Shown: piece after piece, positions 49,871 to 62,519 of the stretch
Layout of the letters: each line of letters starts with the position of its first letter
Numbering within the stretch: the first letter of the stretch is position 1
Assembly: GCA_944470555.2 (NCBI GenBank)
Contig: OX104127.1
Location: 114,108,741 to 114,172,740 of the forward strand
DNA length: 64,000 bases
Direction: 5' to 3'
Source: Heterobilharzia americana
Taxonomy: Eukaryota > Platyhelminthes > Trematoda > Strigeidida > Schistosomatidae
Translations under genes and position numbers: made by a program
Notes under the pieces: generated by a model
Database searches by the model: none
Seen by the model: the letters and a program-made list of their open reading frames with translations, nothing else
Told to the model about the DNA's origin: nothing

Positions 49871-50944
49871 CTTGAAGTAAATTCCCATAATTCTCAAGCT
49901 GAATATCCTGATGTATTTCAACTAGTCTCACAGAAGCCGCCAGCTAAACACGTTGCTCAAGAGTGCTTGCTGTTATATTGATTTTCAATGTCACGTGATA
50001 TATGCCTGTAGATGTCTGAAGAACAACCTTCAAACTCTATGTTTTAAGGTCACGCAACCCCTGAGAAATAGAAAACATTAGATGCCAACAAGTGTAATGT
50101 GATATCAAAATGCTTACAAAAGACGAAAAGTATTCATGGTAGCTTTAGTTAATTCTGAGCCTCTCTGGAAGGTCATTTTCTATTCGTCTTGTCTCTTAAA
50201 TCAATCCGATATTTTCGGGTATATTAACGGATTTTTACTCTAAACATCAAAGTATGCTATTTAGTTTTAAAAGATGTCAGAGATTTTGAGTTGTTTTGAA
50301 GCGTCTGGTTAACCATAGTGGACGCCGTAACAGTTTGGATTCTATAATATTGAGTAGTTTTATTTCGTGTTGATTAGTCATTGTTGAAGCTGAATGACAA
50401 TTAATTTTCACGATTTCATTTTTTTTCCATTTTACTATTCTGTAGTAGTTCGTGGGATAGACTTTAATGGGTTACGTTCATTTGTCCTTATGCTTATCAA
50501 TAGTTGGATACGACGTATCATTCATTATTTCAAAACTTATCACATGATACTACAATTTTGTTTCCGTATTTCAAGTTAATTTAAGCAGACAGATTCGGAA
50601 ATACGTGTGCAAAGTGGTAAATTATGCAAACTGAACTTACTGGTTTTCTTTAGATTTGTATGATAGGTTATACATTAATTAGCATTACTTTTGATCCACA
50701 CTATGTTTGCATATCTCATAGGAATATGGAGGGATTCAAGTATTTGCTGCTTATACCCGAAACATATTATTTGTTTCAAAATGTTAAAGATAGGGTTCTC
50801 TGAGGCAAAGGGAACAGTTTTTGAGACTTTACAAAGTTTGGGAAATTAACCAATAACCACGGTACAAATAGCCTATGCAATTCTACTGGCTGACTGAGTG
50901 TGAAGAATAAATACGTTCCACATAGTGTATAACTGTAGGTGTTG
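49871..50944. other. Unassigned intergenic DNA
   Basis: No motif recognised. Confidence 0.5.
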
Positions 50945-51045
50945 TTTAGTTCGGTAGAATTCCCATACTAGGACGAAACAGCTGTCCAGTGCTCCCGGAT
51001 TTTCGATGATTCCCCAACGGATGTCAGTCCATGATGAATACTACT
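50945..51045 (+). repeat. Hammerhead SINE, copy S3 (5'-truncated)
   Basis: CCCATACTAGGACGAAACAG (50962-50981) then CTGTC|CAGTGCTCCCGG is the best preserved 3' half of the hammerhead in the window: GGAC, GAAAC, GUC cleavage triplet and CAGTG stem I. The CTGANGA half and the tRNA head are absent. The tail GGATGTCAGTCCATGATGAA (51017-51036) matches the family. Confidence 0.72.
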
Positions 51046-54000
51046 TCTAAAAAAATTAGTCAGTTTTCGAACAAGCAACTTTGCACTAGGAACGTCATTT
51101 ACTGAATTCAGTTGTCTACTTTGGCATTTCAATAACTGAACATTTATTTGCATAAAGATAATTCAAACTTATCCTATACATAACTTGGTTATCTAATAGT
51201 TCTAAAGAGAGAAGAACAAATGAGAATGATACTTCGTATACTTTGTTACACTCGTTTTGTCTTCAGTAGTTACATTTTTCTCTCTTCAGAGTATACTATT
51301 ATGAAAGTGATACTGAGCTAAGTTTTTGAGGAGTATTTGTGTAATTATTTTCATATGACTGTCCTTCAATGAATACTGAAGTATGTATCTCGATGAATAA
51401 CGGTGAGTTTGTAGGTGACCAAAATGTTTGATGAAGTTCTACAGGTTGCCATCATAAGCAGTTTAAACAATGGTAACTTTCAGGCCAAGTATCAAAAATT
51501 CTGTACTGTTGAGAACTAACAAAAATAAGTCACTTTTATTGTAAGTGGCGACAGAAGTCTAAGATTAAATTTGCAGTTCTGCCACTCAGTTAAGTTATTC
51601 AAGTTGCATTGCTCCGTGTTTTGAATGGTATGGTTGAAGGTACTTGGTAACAAACATGAACCTTAGTCCTCTACTGATACCACTCGTCAAGGAGTTTCCT
51701 TTGGAACCTCAGAAATACTTCCCTCCACCCAAAGGATCAAGTTAATTTTACTTGGTGCAAAAGTTACAGCTATTTTAGCTGAATGATAAGGGTTTGAAGC
51801 CTAATTACAGTGATTCCTGTTGGTAATTGACCTGAAGTATTAAACACCGTTTAGACGAACATATACTTATTTGGAGGACAAACTGTACAAATGTACTCAT
51901 TTCAAACTGGTTAATAACCTCCCTGTTATCATGCATTGGCAGATGAATAGTTTGAGAAGCTAATATGTATCTGTTAAACGCCAGAAAAAGTGGTGCGTTA
52001 ATAAAGGAAAACTGTTTCGGTTTTTGTGCAGAAGTATATTTTACTATTCAATCGGTTGAACATGTTCCTTATGTTGCCTGTTCCTTTCTTTTCTTCAGTA
52101 AATTATCTTTTTAAGGTGTCACTTTGAAAATTTAAGCAATGGCAACTTCAACTATGGCCTCAGAAATGCAATTTATAAATTGTTACCAAATTTACATGAA
52201 GCCGAAATATGGGAGATCAGCAATCGATGATCCGTCTTGAAATTCTTTCCAAGGCCTACTTTGTTAGCAGACAGTAGTAAAACTGACTTCCTACCATATG
52301 TGTGTGTGTGTGTATAACTAGCTCTCAACACTTTCGGTTATATACTAAGCAAGCTAAACTCACTATCCTAAGTTCAGCATCTGGCGGGATTGATTACCAC
52401 TACTTTTCTGGGAGGTTACGATGAGTTGTAACTCCATAGATCTGTGAATATAATAGAATCATCCTTCGTAAATTAAATACAGCGAATCAATTCAGTCGCC
52501 ATTCTGTATGATAGTTCGATGAAAAAATAACGAGAATGTGCTAAAGTTTTTTGAAGAAAACTAAAGAGCAGTGTATACGATTTTCGTCACAGTGTTGCTT
52601 ATATGCACAGACATCACTTTCAGCTACATAACCTCACTGTCAGCAGTACTTGATTATTCATCTAACACTTAACCCTTCAACCGTTAAGCAAGGGTTGGAG
52701 TGTCAGCAATTTCTTTTCACCCACAGTTGTTTGTTGGTTTTCCGTCTTAAGGTGATCTCTAATTCAGGAATCATCAGGAATCACATAAACCATTTGAGCT
52801 TCAAATTATTATTAGAAAAACAGGAAATTAGACCACAGAAGTTAATTTTCCTTTATTGAAGTTATTTAAACAATTTACCTGATAATCCGGGATGAATTTA
52901 CACATTAATTTATCCATGGGAACATATAAACTAACAACCAGCTCTAATTGAATTTATCAGCATACTTTTATCTAAAACAATCATACTACTTATTAGTAAC
53001 ACGGGAAATAGAAAAAAATTGTAGGCTGAGTTGTAGTCCTACATTTATTCATTCATACACATAATAAATACGTACATAGATTCACATAAATTCTCAAGTT
53101 TAAGGAGTTTCTAATTTACTGTCGGATACAACAGAAAGAGACATATAGAAAAAATCTACTCTGGCTATGCACCACCAAATCCTTGCAGACAAAATACTTT
53201 AGAATACATGATATTTTGAATATTGTTGTAGAGTTTTCGGTATTATTGAATAAAAGATTGAATAAAAAACGTTCATATCCACACGAGTAAATAAGTATAT
53301 ATTTTTCTTAATAGTAGCGTCAATTGCACAACAACAGAAACGCACCAATGAAATTGCTTAGATAAAAAGGCAAAGTGAAGTGGACAGTAACAACACTAAA
53401 AACAATCATCAACTAAAACAATACCAGCGGTATATCATCGGTAGATACGTCAAATATAGTAAAAGACAATGTATTAATCAATCAAATTCAAGTCAGATAA
53501 ATAAATTTCTAGTTGACTTTTTTGCTGATCATGATAAATTCGAAACATTAAATCTCTCTTAACCATTAAAACTGTTGAAACAATAAAGTGTGAAAGGTGT
53601 TGGACTTTTGAAAAGCAGAAAGTCAAAACAATGACAATAACAGCAACAATAAAACTCTTGATAAAGAAAAAGGAAACTTAATTGCGTAGTATGTAAGTAA
53701 ACTTGAAAACGAAAAAAAGGCATATGAGTAAGCGAACTACAAAAAACAACAATTGTATAAAGATGGAATAAATTTGACACAATATTGCATACACAACGCA
53801 ATTAAGTTTTGCATCTTAGTATCCTTCTTCAGTGTAGTAGAAAAAGTTAACTGTTTTTTTCGAATAATTTTCAATAGATCATTGAGAATACAGAACTTAA
53901 ACGATTAAAGGTAAACAGTTTAAGTGCATGCATCCATTTCTCTATTGAACAACCGATTCATGATGCTATAATGAAGTAACAATGATGAAGATGATGACAA

Positions 54001-54178
54001 TGAAAAGGTTTTGGGGGATTGAAGGAATAATTTTCAATAAGAAGGAAAGAAGACAGATATATGATATTTTTTCATTGACTTATTTATCATGATAATATTT
54101 TCATAAATAGGATAAACAGATAGGTAGTAATAGTAATAATGATGATAATATTTGTCTATTCATTAGTTCTGTTTCAAT
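51046..54178. other. Unassigned DNA; right part is probable 3' UTR of the tensin-like gene
   Basis: No gene or repeat family recognised apart from a short (TG)n at about 52299-52313. Sequence from roughly 52850 on is very AT-rich and lies just beyond the minus-strand stop codon at 54179-54181, so it probably includes the 3' untranslated region. Confidence 0.4.
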
Positions 54179-57100
54179 TTAGGGCTTCAAATGAGGATAA
54201 GTACTTCGTATATACTTGACAATAGATTCAGCTGAATGAACTGGATCACATTCTGAAAATATATGACATGTACATTCACTGATTCCTTTGCGAACAACTA
54301 ATCCAAAGATTCTATGTGATAAATATGATAAAAAAAACAATACAAAATAAATACAATTGATTATTATATTGTACAAACTGATCAATAATTATAACATTAT
54401 TTACTCATTTATTGATTATCATATGGATATAATAATCACTATTGAAATCAATCAATTTTTATAATATTTCTTCAAGTAGTTATTAAAATAAATACATATA
54501 TTTAAGCCAAAATTACAAAATAACCTTTTGAAGACTTATACGGTTAATATCTTGGTCATATGACTGACTAATTTAGGGAATGGAATTAGTTTTGTTGAAT
54601 TATTATTAGGGGGGACGATATCGATATTTGGTTGATAACTAGGCCTGCACAACACTATGAACTTTTAATAAAGCTTATTAATTGGCTCCCATCATGTTGT
54701 TTATACGAAATAGAAACATTTACTTATTTGATACCGATATTTCATCCTTTTGATACGTTTACTAAGGTCCTTGTGTCTTATGCTTCACAGACGACTAATT
54801 TATTCAATTTCTTTGAGTTTTAAGTCAAGATATGTCCTAGGATATTGATAGGTAGCTCACAAGACTTTATAGTCCATCATTATCGCGTCTCTATTTAGCA
54901 ATAGTAGTTACACAAATAATAATCACTTTATTCCGGACGTTAAGTTCTATGCAGCATAGAATTCTTACTATGCAATATCTTAATAAATTTACTCCACGTA
55001 CAATATTTTCAAATGAAATGTTTACAACATCTGAGTAATTTTAGCAGGAATTCAATTTTAAGTAGTAATATGTGGAAACCGTTTGTTGTTAAGTTGTCAC
55101 GTGGTTTTTAGGTATGTTATTGGGGCAGGGTGACGAATATAAGTATGTGTGTGTGTGTATTTTTAATGGTGATGGTGGCGGCAATTCATTCAGCTAACAT
55201 GAAAATCTATAGTTCGACATGACTATTCCAAGAGTAGTTAAATGATATATTATTGTGTATTCAAGCGCCCATTTTTATCTATCTTATTGTTTTCTTTGAA
55301 TTTCATCATTAACTGAAAAAATGATAAGTTTAAAACATTTAAATAATACTATTTTATAACATTTGAATGATTGAAACAAGTCCAAAAGGAGAAATTTAAT
55401 ATCACACATTCAACAGAAAGTTTCTGGTAGCCCAACATCTAATGAAGCCTCTAGTCTTGAGAATAATGACTTTTTCTTTATTATTGTCAACATTAAAAAT
55501 ATATGATCCATGGATCATGGATATCTTGTGTTTCATAAAAAAGAAGTGCTGGTTTTTCTGAAAAGTTGATTTCAACAGATTATACTTAAGTCTTCAATTG
55601 GATTTCATTTCGTATTTGTGTGCTTAGCTACTATCATAGTTCACTCAACTGGTGTTACTAACAGGTTGAAAAGTATTCAGAGAAAACATCGTTGTCAGTG
55701 TCATGTTTACTCCAAATTTCTTGTTTTTTTGATGTGTAATCGACAAACTTCACCGATATCCCTCAATGTTATATTTGTCACTAGAATTTTATCCTGTTCG
55801 ACTGTTCGTCTGTTCAATTCTATGACTGCGACTTATGGCATCAAGGGTGAAGGAAATAAGGTTTCCAGTGTCCAACCATCATTGCCCTCCTAGCATTGTT
55901 TGTGTGTTGTCGAACCATCATGTTGGCAACGTTGAGGTTAGAAACATGGACTTATTTGATGCCTTTGCAAACTCTCACCTACTTAAGTCTCAGATATGTA
56001 TTACGCATTCTTGGTCACCATTTATTCCGGCATACAACACCAGGTGAAATAAGTTTAGACTAGCAAAAGGTTAAAAGCATGGCATCCGTTCATCAATTCT
56101 CTGACTGTTGGTTGGAGACCTTTAGGATGGTATAATCTCCAAGGTTAGTGTCCAAGTAACAACAAAAGCAGTTTATGAAAACTTTAGGCGATATGGTTAA
56201 GAAACGACTTCGATGGCGCAGATGCATCTAAAAATTATCTTTAATCATCATATCACAATGCTTTATTTGCTTGACTCCCTTTTCTTCTCTTCTCAAGACG
56301 TCGGAGGATTTCTGAATCCATTGTTTTTCTGGTTCTCTGTCTTTCGTGTTGAAGCGTTGCATGTTGATAGGTTGATATAAGGGTTCAAACCCCGGTGGGT
56401 GGAGCTTGGTTCGAAACTGTGACTCGTTGGTTTGAAACAAAGTGCCTAGGCCGATGAGCCGCATCTCATGGATGACCAGCAATACTAGATTATATCTTCA
56501 TATTGAGTGACTTGGAGAAACTCTAAGGATGTTGAAGAAATTTCAAAGGGTTCCTAAATAGATAGATTTTTTATCAGAAGACATAGGAATAGAAACCCAA
56601 CCTGTTGGATGATTGTGGAGGGAATAAAAAGTTGGATTAGCTTTCTGGCCAAAATGTAAGGTGAGACAGTCTTCAAATGGTTTCTGAGACAAACAGTTGC
56701 CCTCTGTGTTCACTAAGATATACTCTTATATCATCTATGAAAAAAATAAAGTTCCGTTTTGTATGATTACAACAAGAGTTATGAAATCCCAGTTAGCCTA
56801 ATGAGCTTGGTAAACATAGGACACTGACCATGGATGATGTTAAGATTTCTTTGAAGAACTCTTAATACCTACTTAGAAAGAGAAAAAAACCAGCAACAAC
56901 ATAGAACCTCGCATGTAAATGAATCGAATGAAGTCACCACATTTCACAGCATCATACAAAAAAGGCAGTTAGATAAAGAGCGACGTTACAGTTTACAGAA
57001 GTGCACGCCCGGGAAAATAACTTGAAAAACAAAGGTCTGTAAAAGCCCTCAAGCATTAGAAGATGTCAAGGAGTGAATACATTTGCGCTGTTGTGACCAA

Positions 57101-59661
57101 TTTTAAGCTACATCACCAAGGTTCTTCAATCATTGATTCATTTTATCGCCAGGACCCTAGACTGGCAACCCATAGCTACCTCAGCCGCTCAGAACAACAG
57201 ACAGTGACTTAATGGAGTGGTAATGGATGTTGGTCTAGCTACCATGAGCCTTTTTTTTTTCATGGCAGTCCTACACCAGGTAACATTGCACAATCAATTA
57301 GGTGGCTGCTTGGCATCCACCACACCTATCTAAAACTTCTTCGCCTATTACTCTTCGCCGAACTCCTATATTGCTGACAGGATGATTCCATGATACATGA
57401 GCAATACTGTGAAGACAACTGTGCTCGAAAGACTTTAGCCTTTTCAAATCTTCTACTTCCAGCTGTCATATTTCATGGGTGAATAAAAGGACACAGTGGA
57501 CTGCAGTTCAGTACACTCATCCATTGATAGGTATGCATATGTCCCATCAGAGATGATGCAAGCTGGCAAATATCAAGTGGGCCCTGTGTATCTGAGCTGA
57601 GACTGCGTCAACATGTAAATTTAGCAGTCTAACAATTCACCAATATTCATGGTCTCCCTTTTATTTTTCTCAGGGAAATCCTCACAGTTTTTTAAAACAA
57701 ATACTGAGCGATCCCATCAGCAGCATCCTGACCACAATTAGTAAAAGCATTTTAACATTATTTCATAAGATTATCAGTGTGGCCATATATAGTTTCAGGG
57801 TAGTTTTTAACAAATTAAGAAGCACATGATAAAACCTGAGAATATTTTCACAGTACTTAAGTAAAAGCATCCAAGCATGATTAGTTTATATCACTACTAC
57901 TATATTCAGATTAGATAGCCCTTTAACTATCTGACACACAGCACAGTTACGCTAGTGATTTCCAAGTGGTTCCACATTCTTATTAGTTTCATTTCATCAT
58001 TAGAAAAATGCAAGGTCAACTTACTTTGGATTACGTATGCCAAGATTCTGATGTTCAGGGTGAATAAATCTGTAGTTAATTAGAAAAGAACAAAAATCGA
58101 TACTCTGTAAAAGGCAAATGACGACATTAGCATATTACCAGACAAAAAGTGGTCTGAAGTGTTAATTATTCAAAAATGAAAAGAATTTACTTCATTTTTA
58201 TGTGACTTTACAACGTATCTCATGACAAATTATTCACTTCTGTCCAAATAAACGGGGGGAATCAATGCGTTTTCCTATACAAGTTATGCCTCAGCATCCA
58301 GCATTGTGTTTGGCGTAACGTGGTGAAGGTTTTGAAATTATTTCGGTTTTTATGCATGGATCACTAATCAGAAAATTTTTATCATGAAGTGGTCTATAAT
58401 AATTATTGATTTTTAATATTCTAACGATATTTTGCAATTATCAGGATCCATTGTTCTGCACTTTTCTCCTATTACAGATTGGATGAAAAATGGCTTCATT
58501 TCATAATATCCAGATGCAGAACACATGGAGCTATTGATCTAATGCTTCAGTTGAATAAATTTAATTGGATGAAGTCTAGTCGCTAGGCCTCGTGACACAC
58601 AGTGAGAAACTGTATACTTCATATCACTGTTAGTACTAATTCTTCATTGCCAATTTATCTAACCTAGTTCAATTAGTTACATCGGGACCTAGATTCCCTG
58701 TGAAGATGTTGCAGTACCGTTATTGAATACATTCTGAAAGTACCGAAAAACCATCAAGAATAGAGTGTAGGATAGGTGGTTATGCATGTTTTGGTCCAGT
58801 ATGTCGCAAAACAACTTGTACATTAAATTAGTATCCTGGTACAGTGACTTGGTGAACAACTTTGCCACAAATTTTAATCTATGAATGCCTGACTTGAATT
58901 TTGGTGGGGACGAATACTCAATAAGATGACTACTGAACTCTAGATCTCACTTCTGACCATCGTTGATTATCCAGTTGTTCATAATAGTGGCTGATCTAAG
59001 GCATTTGTTATATTGACGTAACATTCTATTTCTTTCATTTTGGAATTTATCAAACGGAAAAGCATCGAAAACTGGGAGAGTCAGTTTCATTTTCAAATTC
59101 ACTCTAGTTCTTCCAGTCCAGAGGTTAAATTATTCGTGGTAATCTGCACCTCTGTATATGCTGCATTTGTCTTAGTGCAAGAGATTAGAGGTCATTACTT
59201 CAAAGTGAGTCTTTTGCAGAACATTTATATCCCTCTACTCCAGTTGTTTGTCACTTAGATTAAGTGTCAATGATTAAACAGCTAAAAGTCATGGCCATTG
59301 AAAATGTACTGTAAGTATGTGAAACAAGTGAATTAAGAGAAAATATATCATATTACCATGAATGAAACTCGCAAAAGTATGACTTACTCCTTCTTTCGAG
59401 ATTCTACTCCACAATGTAATAATACATTGTTAGGAAGGTGTCGTCGAAGAAATAGACGTCTTAACAGATCAATAATCGTGATACCATCATGTGCACTAAC
59501 ATGCAATTGAATATCTGAATATCGAACACGACTAATACCATGGTCACATTCAGATGCTGTTAATGTTTCCAATGGAATCAACTGATCTACTGCTCTTGAG
59601 AAACAAAGTTCATTATTCCACTGAGGCGTATCAACTGATCCTAACATGAAACACCGATAGG
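54179..59661 (-). CDS. Tensin-like adaptor, C-terminal PTB domain (two exons seen)
   Basis: The penultimate recognised exon is 59388-59661: acceptor TTTTCAACTACAG, donor GGA|GTAAGTC. It reads YRCFMLGSVDTPQWNNELCF and later VSAHDGITIIDLLRRLFLRR, close to the PTB strands of tensins (VSAQGITLTDNxRKLFFRRHYP). The last exon is 54179-54311: acceptor TTTATCACATAG, coding IFGLVVRKGISECTCHIFSE then CDPVHSAESIVKYIRS, equal to the tensin IFGFVARKxGSxxxNVCHLFAELDPxxPAxxIV end, and a TAA. Phases fit (two bases, then one). Tensins link integrin tails to actin. The usual RKWTxxDGxxxK turn between the two halves is missing, so a small exon may lie undetected in the 5.1-kb intron. Upstream SH2 exons are not seen here. 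The first two bases complete a codon from an earlier exon. Confidence 0.75.
54312..55879. other. Intron of the tensin-like gene, unassigned part
   Basis: Very AT-rich; a (GT)n run at about 55147-55160. No repeat family recognised. Confidence 0.45.
55880..56235 (+). pseudogene. RTE-like relic, copy F (C-terminus)
   Basis: CVLSNHHVGNVEVRNM (about 55898-55945) matches the ARVxxxHRVSNxEVRxRV block after the RT; WHPSINSLTVGWRPLGWYN (about 56081-56140) matches the WHxSxKSLTxxL...LLGWGPRD block; RWRRCI at about 56212-56229 is the C-terminus. Only the last part of the protein is present. The fragment sits antisense within the intron of the tensin-like gene. Confidence 0.7.
56344..56472 (-). repeat. 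tRNA-derived SINE, family 2 (inverted)
   Basis: Read on the minus strand: TGCGGCTCATCGGCCTAGGC (A-box-like), GTTTCGAACCAAG (B-box-like), CCACCCACCGGGGTTTGAAC, the last shared with the copy at 36788. The minus-strand open frame over it is not a gene. Confidence 0.55.
56473..59387. other. Intron of the tensin-like gene, unassigned
   Basis: No motif or repeat family recognised. A small coding exon completing the PTB domain may hide here or at 54312-55879. Confidence 0.4.
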
Positions 59662-60024
59662 CTGTAGTTGAAAAGAAGAAAAATTGTAAACATGTCAGTA
59701 AAAAGCAGGTCTACTACTCACAGGTTTAAAAAGACGTTACTAGGTAGTATAATTTTATCGCATAAAAACAAGAAACTTTGACTTTTGACTTTTGTAGTCA
59801 ATAGAAAAAAACTCTGAAAATATCATCAAACCATGCCCCTAACCATACAGAGGTCGTGCCGTATTTGTAGTTTGAGCGATAAAACTCACTACTTGTTTAT
59901 ACTACAGTAAACTAGAAGATATTCGGCTTCTGGTCACATACTTGGCAGATAACTGTCTTACATTGTACGCAGGAAGTGCTGTCGCGAAGCAAGTTTTCAA
60001 TGTAGTAACACCAAAGTATCAGAC

Positions 60025-60215
60025 TGATATTCATCATGGACTGACATCGGCTGGAGAAAAACTGTAAATCTGGGAGTACTGGAGAACTGTTTCGTCCTAT
60101 TATGGGTCTCCTCAGCAGTGGGCGCCCATGACCTCGTCAGGGACCGAACCCAGGATCTTCAGGTTCCGTGGCCAGCACGTTACGATTGAACCATTGGGTC
60201 GGAATCCGATGGTTC
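60025..60215 (-). repeat. Hammerhead SINE, copy S4 (best full-length)
   Basis: On the minus strand: A-box-like CAATGGTTCAATCGTAACGT (60178-60197), B-box-like GGGTTCGGTCCCT (60139-60151), hammerhead module 60077-60120, and tail CCGATGTCAGTCCATGATGA (60032-60051). The sequence shares its order and wording with schistosome Sm-alpha SINEs. Confidence 0.82.
60077..60120 (-). ncRNA. Hammerhead ribozyme motif in SINE S4
   Basis: On the minus strand: stem I CACTG (60116-60120), core CTGAGGAG (60108-60115), stem II arm ACC and GGAC around CATAATA with one A-A mismatch, GAAAC (60089-60093), a weak stem III, cleavage triplet CTC, then stem I partner CAGTA (60077-60081). This agrees with CUGANGA...GAAA...NUH. 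Stem I has 4 of 5 pairs and stem III is mismatched, so activity is uncertain. Confidence 0.6.
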
Positions 60216-60419
60216 ACATTTTCTACTTCTATCAGTTCACGATACAGCGTGACTTCCATACAATGCCATGGTTGAGTAACTGCTCTCATATTCTACCTGG
60301 TTGGCTCCAGCAGTCACGACTTCTGATTGGAACTTCAAGAACCGTCTGCTGAAACTATTCATCAAAAAGCAGCAGACTAATTCAATTTAGAGGTCTGTGG
60401 CAGTTTATTTGTCGGATTC

Positions 60420-60580
60420 CGACTTGGTGGTTTAGTGGTAACGCGTTGATTGTTGAACCTGAAGGCCTTAGGTTCGATCCCTGGCTGGGTTGTGGTTACG
60501 CACTGCTGAGGAGTCCCAAAGAGCTGTCCAGCGCTCTCAGGTTTTCATTGTTTATTCAAGTGATATCAGTCCATGATTAT
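60420..60580 (+). repeat. Hammerhead SINE, copy S5 (tRNA head well kept, ribozyme deleted)
   Basis: The head is good: GGTGGTTTAGTGGTAACGCG (60426-60445) and GGTTCGATCCCTGG (60471-60484) are clear A and B boxes. The module keeps CACTGCTGAGGAGTCCC (60501-60517), but the following GGACGAAAC segment is missing, so the sequence runs straight to GAGCTGTCCAGCG. Tail: GTGATATCAGTCCATGATTA. It lies head-to-head with copy S4. Confidence 0.8.
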
Positions 60581-62519
60581 TACCAATCTGAAGTCAATAA
60601 ACAAATCCCAATATCAGTAAGGTAGAAAATACTATTCACGAAGAATTTTCAAGAAAGTGAAGATAAATAATGTAGAACTAAAGAACTGTTTACCAAGATA
60701 AGTCCTAGGCTCCAATATTACTCGAGTTTACCATAATCTAAATCACACTTTTTTATGTGATAATATTACTTTTCAGTTCACTAACATCACTATCAATGTG
60801 CCTGTTGTCGAATATTAACGTTTGGTGGGCATGATCTATTTGAAGACACACCTATGCCTTGAACACTTTTAGAGGCAGTATAATACCAGGTTACTGTTTG
60901 CTGTTAGATTGAGTCACCTGACAAGGTAGAATTCCGCTAACTGCATGTCTCTAAATAACTAATCAACTGTAGCCACTGTACTTAGACACAAAGGGTTTAC
61001 TTTGTAGAGGTCACGTCAACTGGTAATGAAGCAGTTTGTTGAATGATTGCTAATTTTAAACTAAGTAGTTTTCTTAGGGGTTGCAGTGAATGGTTTCGAA
61101 CAACTGAACTTCAGTGTGCTGCAAGAAATGGATTCACAAAACTTGTCAAAGCTAGTATATCAGAAAAACACTGAGAAGGGTAGGTGTACATTTGTCTGAC
61201 CATTTTCTGAAGAGTCTGTGATTTAATGATTCTTGTTAGTTTACAGTTTTAATTGTTCACTCTTATTTGACCGAAGGTACGACGTAGATAAGTCGCGAGT
61301 TTTAAAAATAGTGAACTGGTACTAGACTTCAACGATATTCCGATTTGATGAATCAGTGGCAATCATACTCTTTGAACCTGATGTGAGCATCATGCTGGTG
61401 TACTGTTTTTCTTAATCATTGCATCCAGTTTTTATTTTTTTCACTTATTTGTTCGTTTTATTTTTCTCATCTTTTTGTTTGCAATCAAAGAAAAATGAGA
61501 ATAAGCCCGGAGGATGAGACTGGCTGCTAATCACTAGCATAAAACTTTGAGATGCTCATCAACCATTCGTGTTAATGATAAAGTGGTCAGGTTGCCTACA
61601 CTCGTTGGCCTGAGTCATGTATCCATTTGTTTCTACAAAATACATTACGCTGAAACCGTGGAGAAGGTTTGTAGCTCACAATGAGGATGATGGTAGTTTG
61701 GTGTTCTCTAAGGCTTTGGTGTTTTGTTGTAGACGTTCCATCCCCAAGATTGGTGACATTTTCAGCAATAACTTCGTCTAACGTTGTGAACTATGCAAGG
61801 ATATTCTTAATGTGTTATATGTTGTGAGTAGTAAAGCGTTAAGATTGGCTTCATATATACAAACTAACAACCAGGGAGCAAACCACAATTTGTTTCTGTT
61901 TAGTAAATATGTTGTTATCACTACACTCCGCGCTACAACTCCAAAATCTGCCTGATAACCCCTTATAAATATACAGACTTTATCAATACCTTTTTAATTC
62001 TCTACTGTATATGTTTATTTTATTCTAAAGAATAATAATGCTAGTAATTTCACTCTACACTACCTTTACATTTATGTTTAGGTCCAACAATAGCTAAAGA
62101 GAAGTTATGAAGTAAATCATGTTCTACTTACTTTCGTTAAAATAAACACTGAAAAGCGCCGTATGAATTTTTCGAAATGTTACAGTCACATGAATAAATA
62201 CAAATACAGTTTTTTTTCCTAAATTATTGACAGTAAGGTGATACCACTTCATTATCAGTCGATACAATTATCATGTGCAATTCAGAGCAGGTGAAATACG
62301 ATGCTTTTTCTCTCATTCACGTGTAAGTTAGCTTAAAATTAGAAATTAACCGTAAAAAGAGGGAATGTTTTCAAAGTTGAAGATAAGATTAGAAGTCAGC
62401 AGAAAAGTTGACAGATAAATACTAAAAGTCGATATTTATCAGGGAAGAAGTTTTAGAAGTGTAGTCCATTACTTTTAACAGCTTAAGACAGCTATGGAAA
62501 ACAATCACTTGTTATTTCC
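60581..62519. other. Unassigned DNA
   Basis: No motif recognised on either strand. If the tensin-like gene continues upstream on the minus strand, this is intron. Confidence 0.4.

Noticed and set aside
49769..49981. 70-codon frame reading FHTKTKQLFSALI as a gene
   Set aside because: The same reading occurs in other hammerhead SINE copies (for example antisense at 49425-49652), so it is repeat sequence.
56228..56482. 84-codon minus-strand frame as a gene
   Set aside because: It overlaps a family-2 SINE on the minus strand and the end of RTE copy F.
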